DNA of 32,641 bases from an uncultured Roseburia sp. Lineage in GTDB: Bacteria; Bacillota; Clostridia; Lachnospirales; Lachnospiraceae. Shown here piece by piece: positions 15,686-23,659 of this stretch. Under the pieces are notes generated by a model. It saw only the letters and a list, made by a program, of their open reading frames with translations. It did no database searches and was not told the origin of the DNA. The position numbers were made by a program, and so were the translations under genes. The DNA is taken from positions 155,783-188,423 of the forward strand of contig CAJUNX010000002.1 in assembly GCA_910587865.1 (NCBI GenBank), in the 5' to 3' direction. The number at the start of each line of letters is the position of its first letter. Position 1 is the stretch's first letter.

Positions 15686-17581
15686 TTACGCCTGCAGCAG
15701 GGAAAGGATCGAATTTGTGCTCTGATTTGCCTGCGCCAGCATGGACTGGGATGCCTGTGCGATAATACTCGCACTGCTGTAGGCAACCATCTCCTCCGCC
15801 ATATCCGTATCGCGGATGCGGGACTCCGCTGCCTGTGTATTCTCCACCGAATTATCCAGATTCGCGATCACATGCTCCAGCCGGTTCTGCATTGCGCCAT
15901 AGTAGGATCGCACATTGGAGATCGCACTGATCGCATCCTCGACAAGCATCATCGCATCGGAGGCTTCCTCAAACGACATGACGCTTAAGCGTCCTCCTTT
16001 TAAAAGCGCCTGAGAAGATACGTTAAATCTGCCCAAAGCAATTCCCTGGCCGCCTATACTGCCCACCTGGAGCATCAGACCTCCGCCGCCAAACGAGCTT
16101 CCGCCGCTTCCCGATCCTCCGCCGCCGGTTCCGCTGGCATTTCCCTTGTCCGGGAAGGTGAAGCCGCTGCCATAAATATTGGTATAGGCCGTCGTATTCG
16201 TCAGAATCTTGTAACTGTTCGTGTAAGCCCCGCTCTGACTTAAAATATCGGGTGTTACAGTGGTAAGACCGGGAGCAATCACGGAACCTGCCCCGTTTGC
16301 ACCTCTCGCCGCGATAAAATCCTTCGTAAACTGCACGGCAGACGCATCATTGCCAACACCTTTCTCAAATGCCCTGTAGTTCGCGTATTTGCCGTTTGAA
16401 TATTTAGCGATCACCTGGCTTAACGTCGATCCCCCGACCAGATCTCCCAGGATCTTATTCACACCGTTCCGCAGACTCGCCGTGCTGACCGCCGTCTGAC
16501 CGGATGCCATCTGCGCCAGATACAGCGTACTTAAATATCCCGCTCCATATGGCATGGAGGCGGTCTGTGACAGATAATTCTTAATCGCCGCGTCCGAAGA
16601 ATTTGCATTCAGCCGGTTCGACAGCCACCCGTCATCACCGCTGGCCGTCTGTGCCATTCCCTCTATAAACCATAAGGGATACGGCTCCGAATTTCTTCCG
16701 AGCATCCCGGATGTCAGCGTATCCTGCATGATCAGATGTGTCATCTCATGCGCAATCGTCGCCGCCAGTCCGCCGTTATTATAATTGTTAATATTGTAGT
16801 CGGATGTATCGACATTCATAGTGAATGTCATCTCCGTACTGCTGACCGACCAGCTCATCGACAGCGCCGCGGAAGCCAGCACACTTCCTTTTCCGTCTAT
16901 ATTCGCCAGATTTAAGCCGATCTGAATATTGCTGCTGGACGCACCGGTCAGCGCCGGATAAGCCGAGAGGATCGCCTGCGCAGCCTTAGACGCCTCATTC
17001 GCAACATAATCCGCTATGGTCTTTTTATCCCCCGTATAGTTTGCGGCTTTGTTTGCATTTCCGCCCGTGATCGGCTGGATCGCGCCGTTCTGATCGATAA
17101 ATCCGTATGTGACCGATATGACGTTAAAAGCAGGCGCTTCCGCCACCGCATACGGATCTCCTGCATCCTCGTCGAAGACATTCATCGTATTATACTGGGT
17201 CGTGGAAGAAATGCGGTCGATCTCCGTGACCAGCTCGTCAAGCTCCTTCTGAATCGCCGCGCGGTCGAGATCCGTGTTCGTATCGTTCGCCGCCTGCACA
17301 CTGAGCTCCTTGCTGCGCTGCATCAGCGCGTGCATCTCGCCGAGCGCTCCTTCCGCTGTCTGAATATAGGAGATTCCGTCCCTGGAATTGTCGGAAGCCC
17401 GACCGAGTCCGCGCACCTGCCAGCGCATCTTCTCCGATATGGTAAGTCCTGCCGCGTCATCCGCCGCCCGGTTAATCCGATAGCCGCTTCCTAACTTTTC
17501 CGCAGAATCCGCAATCGTTTTCTCACCTGTAGAAACCTGTCTGTTCGCATTAGCGGCAGACATATTGTGCATAATTACCAT
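15686..17581 (-). CDS. Flagellinolysin: flagellin carrying a zinc metalloprotease domain
   Basis: A 631-residue flagellin with a proteolytic central domain. The N-terminal D0/D1 part (residues 1-137) has HNMSAANANRQ and LGSGYRINRAADDAAGLTISEKMR; the C-terminal part (about 545-631) has SNVRSYYGAMQNRLEH, ENTQAAESRIRDTDMAEEM and ASQSMLAQANQST ending LLQA. The insert (about 145-480) carries H278-E279-M-T-H282 and, 25 residues after the second His, E307 in WFIEGMAQ, the gluzincin zinc site and catalytic Glu. This is the arrangement of the described flagellinolysin family (flagellin with an M9B-collagenase-like domain), which assembles into proteolytic filaments. A Gly/Ser-rich linker (about 480-500) joins the protease to the C-terminal helices. 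AAAGGAGGACGAA precedes the ATG. It has no propeptide, so activation and self-cleavage control are unclear. Confidence 0.93.
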   Translation of the reverse strand: MVIMHNMSAANANRQVSTGEKTIADSAEKLGSGYRINRAADDAAGLTISEKMRWQVRGLGRASDNSRDGISYIQTAEGALGEMHALMQRSKELSVQAANDTNTDLDRAAIQKELDELVTEIDRISSTTQYNTMNVFDEDAGDPYAVAEAPAFNVISVTYGFIDQNGAIQPITGGNANKAANYTGDKKTIADYVANEASKAAQAILSAYPALTGASSSNIQIGLNLANIDGKGSVLASAALSMSWSVSSTEMTFTMNVDTSDYNINNYNNGGLAATIAHEMTHLIMQDTLTSGMLGRNSEPYPLWFIEGMAQTASGDDGWLSNRLNANSSDAAIKNYLSQTASMPYGAGYLSTLYLAQMASGQTAVSTASLRNGVNKILGDLVGGSTLSQVIAKYSNGKYANYRAFEKGVGNDASAVQFTKDFIAARGANGAGSVIAPGLTTVTPDILSQSGAYTNSYKILTNTTAYTNIYGSGFTFPDKGNASGTGGGGSGSGGSSFGGGGLMLQVGSIGGQGIALGRFNVSSQALLKGGRLSVMSFEEASDAMMLVEDAISAISNVRSYYGAMQNRLEHVIANLDNSVENTQAAESRIRDTDMAEEMVAYSSASIIAQASQSMLAQANQSTNSILSLLQA

Positions 17582-17699
17582 TTCGTCCTCCTTTACTCTC
17601 CGGCTTCTCCCGATTTCGTTTCAAAAAAGCCTTCCCCACGTCCCTGTGGTCCTTTACAAACTCCTGACTGGAAACTCTGCAGCGTTATCGTTACATCTT

Positions 17700-17805
17700 A
17701 TGATGCCAGAGTCAAAAGGTCATGTGTTTCACGCCTGCGTGAAAAAGCAGGACTTTGTGACCCGCCAAACATCATAGGGTCAGATGCTTTTGCCTCCAAC
17801 ATCAT
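17700..17805 (-). repeat. MITE-like repeat, copy 1 (106 bp)
   Basis: On the minus strand it begins ATGATGTTGGAGGCAAAAGC and ends in GGCATCAT. Both ends share ATGATG-YYRG-...CAAAAG as imperfect terminal inverted repeats. Internally it has GCGTGAAACACATGACC near one end and a GTGTTTCACGC/GCGTGAA hairpin. It is the inverse of copy 2 and lies upstream of the flagellinolysin gene. No coding capacity is credible. The rest of 17582-17831 holds only the ribosome site and leader of that gene. Confidence 0.75.
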
Positions 17806-17831
17806 ACTTATCTCAGCCGGTACCGGGGCGC

Positions 17832-18221
17832 CTAATCCCACAGCCCTGTCCTCTGCGGGATCAGCTGTTTCCCGCAGTGCGGACACGAAACAGCCTCCCC
17901 GTCCTCGTCCGCGATAAATTCGACCTCATGCTCACAGTCCGGATCGCAGGCACACTGCTTACTGTAAAATACGGATCCGTCCTCAAACGTAATCTCCGGA
18001 ACCTCTTTTAACACTCCGCAGTCCGCACAGCGTCCCATCCGGTACCGGAAGGTCAGATACCCGGACTTCGTTTTCAGTTCATCGATCTTCGCAGCCCAGA
18101 CATCCATCATATCAAAATGAGAATACACCTGCTCCTGATCATAATCCTTCTTTCCGCATCCGAGCTGAAATTTCCTGTTGTATCCGCAGTCCGCACAGCG
18201 AATCTCACAAAAATATCCCAT
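17832..18221 (-). CDS. Small zinc-ribbon protein of unknown function
   Basis: A 129-residue cytosolic protein with several CxxC knuckles: CADC near residue 9, CADC near 65, CACDPDC near 88, and CPHC near 113. The paired CxxC spacing suggests two zinc ribbons. AAAGGAGCTGAT precedes the ATG, giving a strong ribosome site. No catalytic motif is visible, and I do not recognise a named family. It lies alone between two inverted copies of a short repeat, head to tail with the flagellinolysin gene but separated from it by copy 1, so shared transcription is uncertain. A real gene by ribosome site, codon pattern and motif; function not assigned. Confidence 0.8.
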   Translation of the reverse strand: MGYFCEIRCADCGYNRKFQLGCGKKDYDQEQVYSHFDMMDVWAAKIDELKTKSGYLTFRYRMGRCADCGVLKEVPEITFEDGSVFYSKQCACDPDCEHEVEFIADEDGEAVSCPHCGKQLIPQRTGLWD

Positions 18222-18393
18222 ATCAGCTCCTTTCGTTTATCAGATCAGACAATGACTCCTTCTCTTTAGTTTATAATGTTTTTCCCTCTGTTGTAAAGCT
18301 TTTTTTGTTTTATTTTAGACAGACTCCCGTTTTAACAGGAAAGATCTCCATGCGAATTTCTCTTTCTTGACGATATTCTATTAATGGAATATT

Positions 18394-18559
18394 ATGATGT
18401 TGGGGTCAAAAGCATCTGCCCCCATGATGCCTTCGGATTTCTGCGTGTTTCACACTCCCGAAATCCGAAAAACATTCGAAATCCGCTCATTTTCCTGTGG
18501 AAAACAGCTGCTTTCTCATGTTTGGCGTGAAACACATGACCTTGTGATCCTGGCATCAT
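18394..18559 (+). repeat. MITE-like repeat, copy 2 (166 bp)
   Basis: Begins ATGATGTTGGGGTCAAAAGC and ends CCTGGCATCAT, in the opposite orientation to copy 1. Relative to copy 1 its middle is different and longer, with CGGATTTC followed by two CGAAATCCG units that could form alternative hairpins. The end GGCGTGAAACACATGACCTT is shared almost exactly with copy 1. The remaining part of the 394-base gap, 18222-18393, is AT-rich with a T7 run and shows no other feature I can support. Confidence 0.75.
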
Positions 18560-18569
18560 ATTATATAAG
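18542..18569 (+). promoter_or_regulatory. Possible PadR promoter with -35 supplied by the repeat
   Basis: TTGTGA (18542-18547) lies inside the right end of repeat copy 2, and TATAAG (18564-18569) lies 16 bases further on, outside the repeat. The PadR start follows at 18616. The hexamers are imperfect, so this is a candidate only. Confidence 0.4.
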
Positions 18570-18615
18570 TATATTATAAACAGAACCATCACTCTTTCAC
18601 AGAAACGGAGATACG

Positions 18616-19311
18616 ATGTCACTGAAACACGGATTACTCGGGCTGCTAAACTACGGAGAGATGACCGGATATAAGCTGAATAAGGTTTTTAAGGATTCCC
18701 TCTCTTTTTTCTGGGATGCGCAGACCAGTCAGATTTATCGGGAACTGAATGATATGGAAGCGGACGGCTGGCTGACCTCCCGCATTGAGATCCAGACAGA
18801 GAAACCGAACCGGCGTATTTATGCTATCACCCCTGCGGGCAGAGAAGCTCTTTTGGAGTGGATCGGACAGGATCTGCCCCTATTGTTTTTTCCGCCGCGC
18901 AGCGAGCTTCTGATGCAGCTGTTTTTCTCCGGACAAAGCGATACTGCAGCGATCACGGAAAGGCTCAGACGCCTGGAAGCGCTGTACGCACAGCAGACTG
19001 AAAAAATGACGACAGTTGACGATATCATCGACTCTTACCGGCCGGATGCATCTTCCCGGCTGGATCCTGTCTGCTGGAAACTGACCGGGCGATTTGGCAC
19101 TGCTTACTATCAGATGTGTCTCGGCTGGATCCGTGACTGCATCCAGATACTTGAGCACATCACAGACGCTCCGGCGGATCCTTCCGCTGCAGACGGGAAC
19201 AACGGGATGCCGGCGGTCTCTGGCAGCGGAAGTCAGGGAGAATATCTTCCCTCTTCAGACGAGCACGGCGGGATACCTGATACGCACAGGCAGGAACAGG
19301 AGGATTTATGA
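18616..19311 (+). CDS. PadR family transcriptional regulator
   Basis: A 231-residue regulator. The N-terminal winged helix (residues 1-80) has the PadR pattern MSLKHGLLGLLNYGEMTGYKL, the aspartate/aromatic segment FFWDAQTSQIYRELNDMEADGWL and the wing TEKPNRRIYAITPAGREAL. Residues about 90-185 form the helical C-terminal dimerisation domain (Vir_C_alpha type). The last 45 residues are low-complexity and acidic (Ser, Gly, Asp, Gln), likely disordered. It overlaps the next gene by ATGA and so is coupled to the reductase-membrane fusion, which is probably the gene it represses. PadR proteins often answer to phenolics or antimicrobials; the ligand here is unknown. Confidence 0.92.
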   Translation: MSLKHGLLGLLNYGEMTGYKLNKVFKDSLSFFWDAQTSQIYRELNDMEADGWLTSRIEIQTEKPNRRIYAITPAGREALLEWIGQDLPLLFFPPRSELLMQLFFSGQSDTAAITERLRRLEALYAQQTEKMTTVDDIIDSYRPDASSRLDPVCWKLTGRFGTAYYQMCLGWIRDCIQILEHITDAPADPSAADGNNGMPAVSGSGSQGEYLPSSDEHGGIPDTHRQEQEDL

Positions 19312-20999
19312 GAGTTTTACTGATCAACGGAAGCCCGAAGGGGACAAACAGCAACACGATCCGCCTCGCGGAAGCTTTTCTGGATGGCTTTTTATCCGCT
19401 TCCTGCGAGGTTACCCGGCTGCAGCTAAATCAGCTGGATATCCGGCCCTGTCTCGGCTGCTTTTCCTGCTGGAGCAAAACGCCCGGCACATGCTGCATCC
19501 ATGACGATATGGAACGCTGTCTTACGCTTCTGATCGAATCCGACCTTATTCTCTGGAGTTTTCCCCTCTATTACTATTCGGTTCCAGGCGCTCTGAAAAA
19601 CTTTATTGACCGACAGCTGCCAATGGTTCTGCCTTTTATGGATTCAGAATCGGAAAACGGGGGACACTTCGACCGCTATGCATCCGAAACAAAGCGCCAT
19701 GTCATCATCTCCACCTGCGGCTTCTATCGGGCAAAGGGCAATTATGACGGCGTGCTCTCCCTGTTTGACCACATGCTCGGCGAGGGAAACTATACCACGC
19801 TCTTCTGCGGGCAGGGTGAACTGTTCCGCGTGCCGGAGCTCTCGGAACGCACAAACGAATATCTCACCTGGGTGACGCAGGCCGGGCGCGAGTATTTTCA
19901 GGGTAAAATTCAGCCGGACACCAGGGAAAAGCTGGACGCCCTTCTTCTACCCAGGGATGTCTTTGAAAAGCTTGCCGATGCGAGCTGGGGCGTCTCGAAA
20001 GAGACTGGGGAGAGTGAGGAGGAATCCCTGATTTTCACACGGCAGATGGCTGCGCTTTTTACGCCTGCTGCACTTTACGGCCGGCGGCTCGTGCTGGAGA
20101 TGTGCTACACCGATCTCGGCCGGCGCTACCAGATTCTTCTCTCCTCAGAGGGAAGCGAGGTTCTGACGGAACATTTCACAGAATATACTACAAAGATAGA
20201 GACTCCTTACACGGTATGGAATGACATCGCCTGCGGAAAAATTTCCGGCGAGGAGGCGCTCATGAGACACCTCTACCGCGTGGATGGGGATTTCGACCTG
20301 ATGCTGCACTGGGACGATTATTTCGGCGGCGCATCCTCCCAAAGCGATCCGGCGAACGGGATCAGCCGGTACAATCCGGCCGCAGCGAATCCTGCGGACA
20401 GGGCCGGCGGGCAGAATCCCGCGGACGGCAGAAAACAGGCTGCCGGCCTGCAGCGGGAACACGCAAAAACAAACATGAATATCCTGCTGATTCCCTGGAT
20501 CGTGTTCTGGGTTGCGGCTCCGACCGACGGACAGATCGGCGCATATATCAGCATCGCAGCCTGCACGGCCGTGCCGCTTTTGTTCTTCCACAACAGAAAG
20601 ACCGTTTATGACGCGCTGACCGGCGCGCTTGTCACTGGGCTCTCCTTCCTGCTGCTTTCCGGTACATCGGCCCGTGCCGTTCTGCCCCTGTCGTACCTGT
20701 GTTTTGGAATCGTTTGGTCGGTCTCCTGCCTGTTTCGGATCCCGCTGACAGCCTGCTATTCCATGAATGACTACAACGGGGAGAAAGCGTTCGGCAATCC
20801 TTTGTTTGTGAGAACGAACCGGATTCTGACCCTGCTGTGGGGCATCCTGTATCTGGTCACCCCGGTCTGGACATGGATTCTCATGGGAACGCGGCTCTCC
20901 TCCCTCACCGGACTGATCAACTCCGCGCTCCCGGCTCTGATGGGACTGTTTACCGCCTGGTTTCAGAAATGGTATCCGGCGAAGGTGGCACGGGGGTAA
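19308..20999 (+). CDS. Three-part protein: flavodoxin-fold reductase, SCP2-like domain, membrane domain
   Basis: A 563-residue protein. Residues 1-185 are an NADPH-dependent FMN reductase-type flavodoxin fold (MRVLLINGSPKGTNSNT phosphate loop; CLGCFSCWSKTPGTCCIHDDM; WSFPLYYYSVPGALKNFIDR). Residues about 215-345 resemble an SCP2-like lipid-binding domain (TPYTVWNDIACGKISGEEALMRHLYRVDGDFDLML). A Pro/Ala/Gly-rich linker (about 350-385) leads to about five membrane helices (residues 386-555; LLIPWIVFWVAAP, ISIAACTAVPLLFF, GLSFLLLSG, LLWGILYLVTPVWTWILMG). AGGA precedes the ATG, which overlaps the PadR stop. The plan suggests a membrane-docked flavoenzyme acting on a hydrophobic substrate such as a quinone or lipid-like aromatic. 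Substrate is not decidable. It converges with the SDR gene with three bases between stops. Confidence 0.85.
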   Translation: MRVLLINGSPKGTNSNTIRLAEAFLDGFLSASCEVTRLQLNQLDIRPCLGCFSCWSKTPGTCCIHDDMERCLTLLIESDLILWSFPLYYYSVPGALKNFIDRQLPMVLPFMDSESENGGHFDRYASETKRHVIISTCGFYRAKGNYDGVLSLFDHMLGEGNYTTLFCGQGELFRVPELSERTNEYLTWVTQAGREYFQGKIQPDTREKLDALLLPRDVFEKLADASWGVSKETGESEEESLIFTRQMAALFTPAALYGRRLVLEMCYTDLGRRYQILLSSEGSEVLTEHFTEYTTKIETPYTVWNDIACGKISGEEALMRHLYRVDGDFDLMLHWDDYFGGASSQSDPANGISRYNPAAANPADRAGGQNPADGRKQAAGLQREHAKTNMNILLIPWIVFWVAAPTDGQIGAYISIAACTAVPLLFFHNRKTVYDALTGALVTGLSFLLLSGTSARAVLPLSYLCFGIVWSVSCLFRIPLTACYSMNDYNGEKAFGNPLFVRTNRILTLLWGILYLVTPVWTWILMGTRLSSLTGLINSALPALMGLFTAWFQKWYPAKVARG

Positions 21000-21002
21000 A
21001 CC

Positions 21003-21770
21003 TTATAACGTCGCACCCCCGTCGATGATAAAATCCTGCCCCGTGACAAAGGCCGACGCATCCGATGCCAGATAGAGCGCACAGTAAGCGATGTCCTCTG
21101 TTTTCCCCAGCAGTCCCAGCGGGGATTCCTCCCGGTAATGCTGCTCTGATTCCGGTCGTTCTAAGATGCCCTCGGTCATTTCCGTGATAATCAGGCCCGG
21201 GTAGATGGTGTTCACGCGCACACCCAGCGGACCTAACCGTTTCGCCAGTGTCCGGGAAAAGCTTCTGACCGCGCCTTTTGCGGCGGAATAGACGACCGGG
21301 CCGCGCGCCTGAAGAGCTGCCAGCGAGGCGATATTGATGATCGATCCCTTTTGATGCTCTGCGCAGTGCGGATAAGCATATTTCGCCATAAAAACGGTCG
21401 AATCAAGATCCGCCGACATGGTATGATGATAATTTTCCGTCGAGAATTCCTCGTCCAGATTCCCGTTCGCCCCTCTGGATCCGGCGCTGTTGATCAGGAT
21501 ATCCAGGCGGCCGTATGCTCTGATACAGGCGTCCACCGCCGCCTTACAGCCGCTCTCTTCGCTTAAGTCGGCCGAGACGTACGCGGCCGTATGGCCGGCG
21601 GATTCGATTTCCCTGCATACATCGCGCAGCTTTTCCTCCCGCCGTCCGACTACCATGACGGATGCGCCGGCAGCAGCCAGCATCACGGCACATCCTTTTC
21701 CGATTCCCGAGCCGCCGCCCGTGATCAGCGCAGTGCGGCCCGTCAGATCAAATCCTGCCCATTCCTTCAT
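21003..21770 (-). CDS. SDR family NAD(P)-dependent oxidoreductase
   Basis: A 255-residue classical short-chain dehydrogenase. Motifs are TGGGSGIG (residues 17-24) for the cofactor, NSAG (94-97), the catalytic Ser149 in NIAS, and Y161-x3-K165. YPGLIITEM and the C-terminal FVTGQDFIIDGGATL are typical of the family. Arg43-Arg44 after the second strand (VVGRREEKL) suggest NADP(H) preference. Its start overlaps the stop of the VOC gene by four bases, so the two are coupled. Being downstream of a GH78/AraC set, it may oxidise or reduce a sugar or an aglycone set free by rhamnosidase; this is inference from position. No clear terminator separates it from the convergent reductase gene. Confidence 0.93.
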   Translation of the reverse strand: MKEWAGFDLTGRTALITGGGSGIGKGCAVMLAAAGASVMVVGRREEKLRDVCREIESAGHTAAYVSADLSEESGCKAAVDACIRAYGRLDILINSAGSRGANGNLDEEFSTENYHHTMSADLDSTVFMAKYAYPHCAEHQKGSIINIASLAALQARGPVVYSAAKGAVRSFSRTLAKRLGPLGVRVNTIYPGLIITEMTEGILERPESEQHYREESPLGLLGKTEDIAYCALYLASDASAFVTGQDFIIDGGATL

Positions 21771-22252
21771 TGTGCACCTCCTGACGCGTCATAACCCTCC
21801 GGTATCTTGCATTCACCCTCATGGAGCTCCACCATCATTCCGTCCGGACCCCGAAAATAAGCATATTTAAAATCAGGCATCACGGAGCTTCGCACTACAG
21901 ATGTCATTATTTCATATCCAAGCGCCGTCACACCTTCCACGACCTTTTCCATATCCTTCACCTTCAGCATAAAATGCATGGAACCCAGGTCGCTGTGATT
22001 CATGGGCTCCCGCTCCTTCGCCTTCGGCGAGACGTACTGGTGAATCTCAAGCTCCGCACCGTCCTCCCCGTGAAGCATCAGCACATTCATCACCTGTTCT
22101 TCCACACCCGAGAGGCCCTTTGCCCTCTGAATCTGATTCCTTGCCTCAAACACCACTTTCATTCCCAGGAGATCACAGAACAGCTTAAGACACTCGTCCA
22201 CATCGCTGACGAGAACGCCGACCTGAAAGACTCCCTTTGTCAATGCTTCCAT
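21767..22252 (-). CDS. VOC superfamily (glyoxalase/dioxygenase-fold) protein
   Basis: A 161-residue protein with two beta-alpha-beta-beta-beta modules: residues 7-75 (GVFQVGVLVSDVDECLKLFCDLLGMKVVFEARN) and 90-150 (GSMHFMLKVKDMEKVVEGVTALGYE; YFRGPDGMMVELHEG). The His in MHFML and the Glu in MVELHE are at usual metal-ligand positions. Members include glyoxalase I, methylmalonyl-CoA epimerase and ring-cleavage dioxygenases; the exact reaction cannot be told. GGAGGAAAC precedes the ATG. Coupled to the SDR gene and behind the AraC gene, it probably belongs to the same transcription unit. Confidence 0.9.
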   Translation of the reverse strand: MEALTKGVFQVGVLVSDVDECLKLFCDLLGMKVVFEARNQIQRAKGLSGVEEQVMNVLMLHGEDGAELEIHQYVSPKAKEREPMNHSDLGSMHFMLKVKDMEKVVEGVTALGYEIMTSVVRSSVMPDFKYAYFRGPDGMMVELHEGECKIPEGYDASGGAQ

Positions 22253-22317
22253 TCTTCTGTTTCCTCCATCCTTCCGTTCTGCCCCTTTTGTTTCGGGGCA
22301 GTCAGTCTTTTAAAATG

Positions 22318-23571
22318 TTAAGATTTCATACTTTCCCTCTGCCGGTTCCATGCGCTGCTGCGGTAGTCTGACGGGCTGATCCCCGCATACTCCTTAAACA
22401 CTCTCGTAAAATAGTTTCTCGTGCCGAACTGCAGCCGTTCACTGATCTGCTGAATCGACAGGCTCGTCGTCGTCAGCAGAATCTTCGCATACTCCAGGCG
22501 CGTCTGTCTGATATAGTCCAACAGCCGCACACCGGTCTCCTTCTGAAATTTCCGCGCCAGATAATATTCCGTATATCCCAGCTGATCCGCCAGAAACTTC
22601 AGTGTGATCGGTTCGGAGAGATGTTTTTTGATATACGCGCAGCACAGATAAACGGGCTGTGAACATTCCGTGTACTCTTTGCGCTGCGCAACCCGTTCCG
22701 TAAAGGCATCCACCATCTCTTTACACAGATTCACCAGACCTGTCGCCGTTCTCTGCCGCTCAATCCGCCCGCAGAATTCCTCCTCGGTTTCCCTGGCGTC
22801 CTGAACCGGCAGACCGCCGTCTATGGCAGCCTGTGCGCACTGCGAGGTAAAAATGAGCAGCGTATTTTTGGCTGTCCGGTCCGGGCTTTTCAACCAGGAT
22901 GTGTTCCACTCCGACCGTGTGTACAGATCGAGAAGGTCGTTGTATCCTTTATTTCCCTCCCGGACATTCCCGTCCCGGATAAATTGCAGAATCATCTGTT
23001 CCCTGTGATTTTTTCTCTCATAATCGGCGGGCTGTGCCGCAAATATCCCCTCCCCACCGCACTGCTCCTGGTTCTGAAGCCGGAGCTTCAGATTCTGCGT
23101 GTCGGTAAAACCGATCGTATAATGCAGCGATTTTGCCAGACACTGAAACTGACCGAAATCCACGACCGGCAGATCCTGAAGCATGTTCATGCACTTATGG
23201 CGCAGCTCATGGGAGAGATTCAGACGGTTTAACGCATCGCTGATCCCGAAGACCGAAGCCTGATCCTGAAACGCCGGCCCGAGCACGACAAAACGTCCGT
23301 TCGGATCCTTATTCGGAACATACTCGCCCAGCCAGATGAGACCGATCCCATCGCTCATTAAAAACGGGACCATCGGCGCATCCTTCTGCGTCATGGCATA
23401 GTCCAGGCATTTTCCGAGTTCAAAGAACATTTACAGCTCTTTTTTATAAGGACATGTGGTATAAAAAAGCTCCCCGCTGCCGGAGAAATACCATGGCCAC
23501 AAACCATACCCGTGGTACGCAATCCCCGTACAGAGCAGCAGCCGTTCCTCCACGCAGTCAAATACACTCAT
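22318..23571 (-). pseudogene. AraC family regulator interrupted by an in-frame stop
   Basis: Reading from the ATG at 23571 (preceded by AGGGGGATT) the protein begins MSVFDCVEERLLLCTGIAYHG, reaches CPYKKEL, meets TAA at 23433-23431 and continues in the same frame at once with MFFELGKCLDYAM. The part after the stop (370 residues, 23430-22318) retains a ligand/dimer region and two AraC helix-turn-helix motifs (about residues 260-360: ITLKFLADQLGYTEYYLARKFQKETGVRLLDYI and SIQQISERLQFGTRNYFTRVFKEYAGISPSDYR). The second AraC protein of this window has the same layout without a break, so the short upstream piece is the lost N-terminus. Translation could restart at the ATG beside the stop and keep DNA binding. 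Either a nonsense mutation or sequencing error; it sits between GH78 and VOC genes. Confidence 0.75.
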
Positions 23572-23659
23572 CTGCAATCCCCCTGTTAAAATCAGTATAG
23601 CGCGCTGTATCCGGGCACACGATAACCAGATTCGCGAAAAGAGGGACAAATTAGTCACA

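Noticed and set aside
18392..18622. Open frames of 60-76 codons on both strands at this site
   Set aside because: They are translations of the MITE-like repeat; the same kind of frame appears at 17700 and 26453 in the other copies.
23431..23571. The short frame before the AraC stop as a separate small protein
   Set aside because: It is in frame with the following AraC sequence with no gap, and corresponds to the N-terminus of the intact AraC paralogue.
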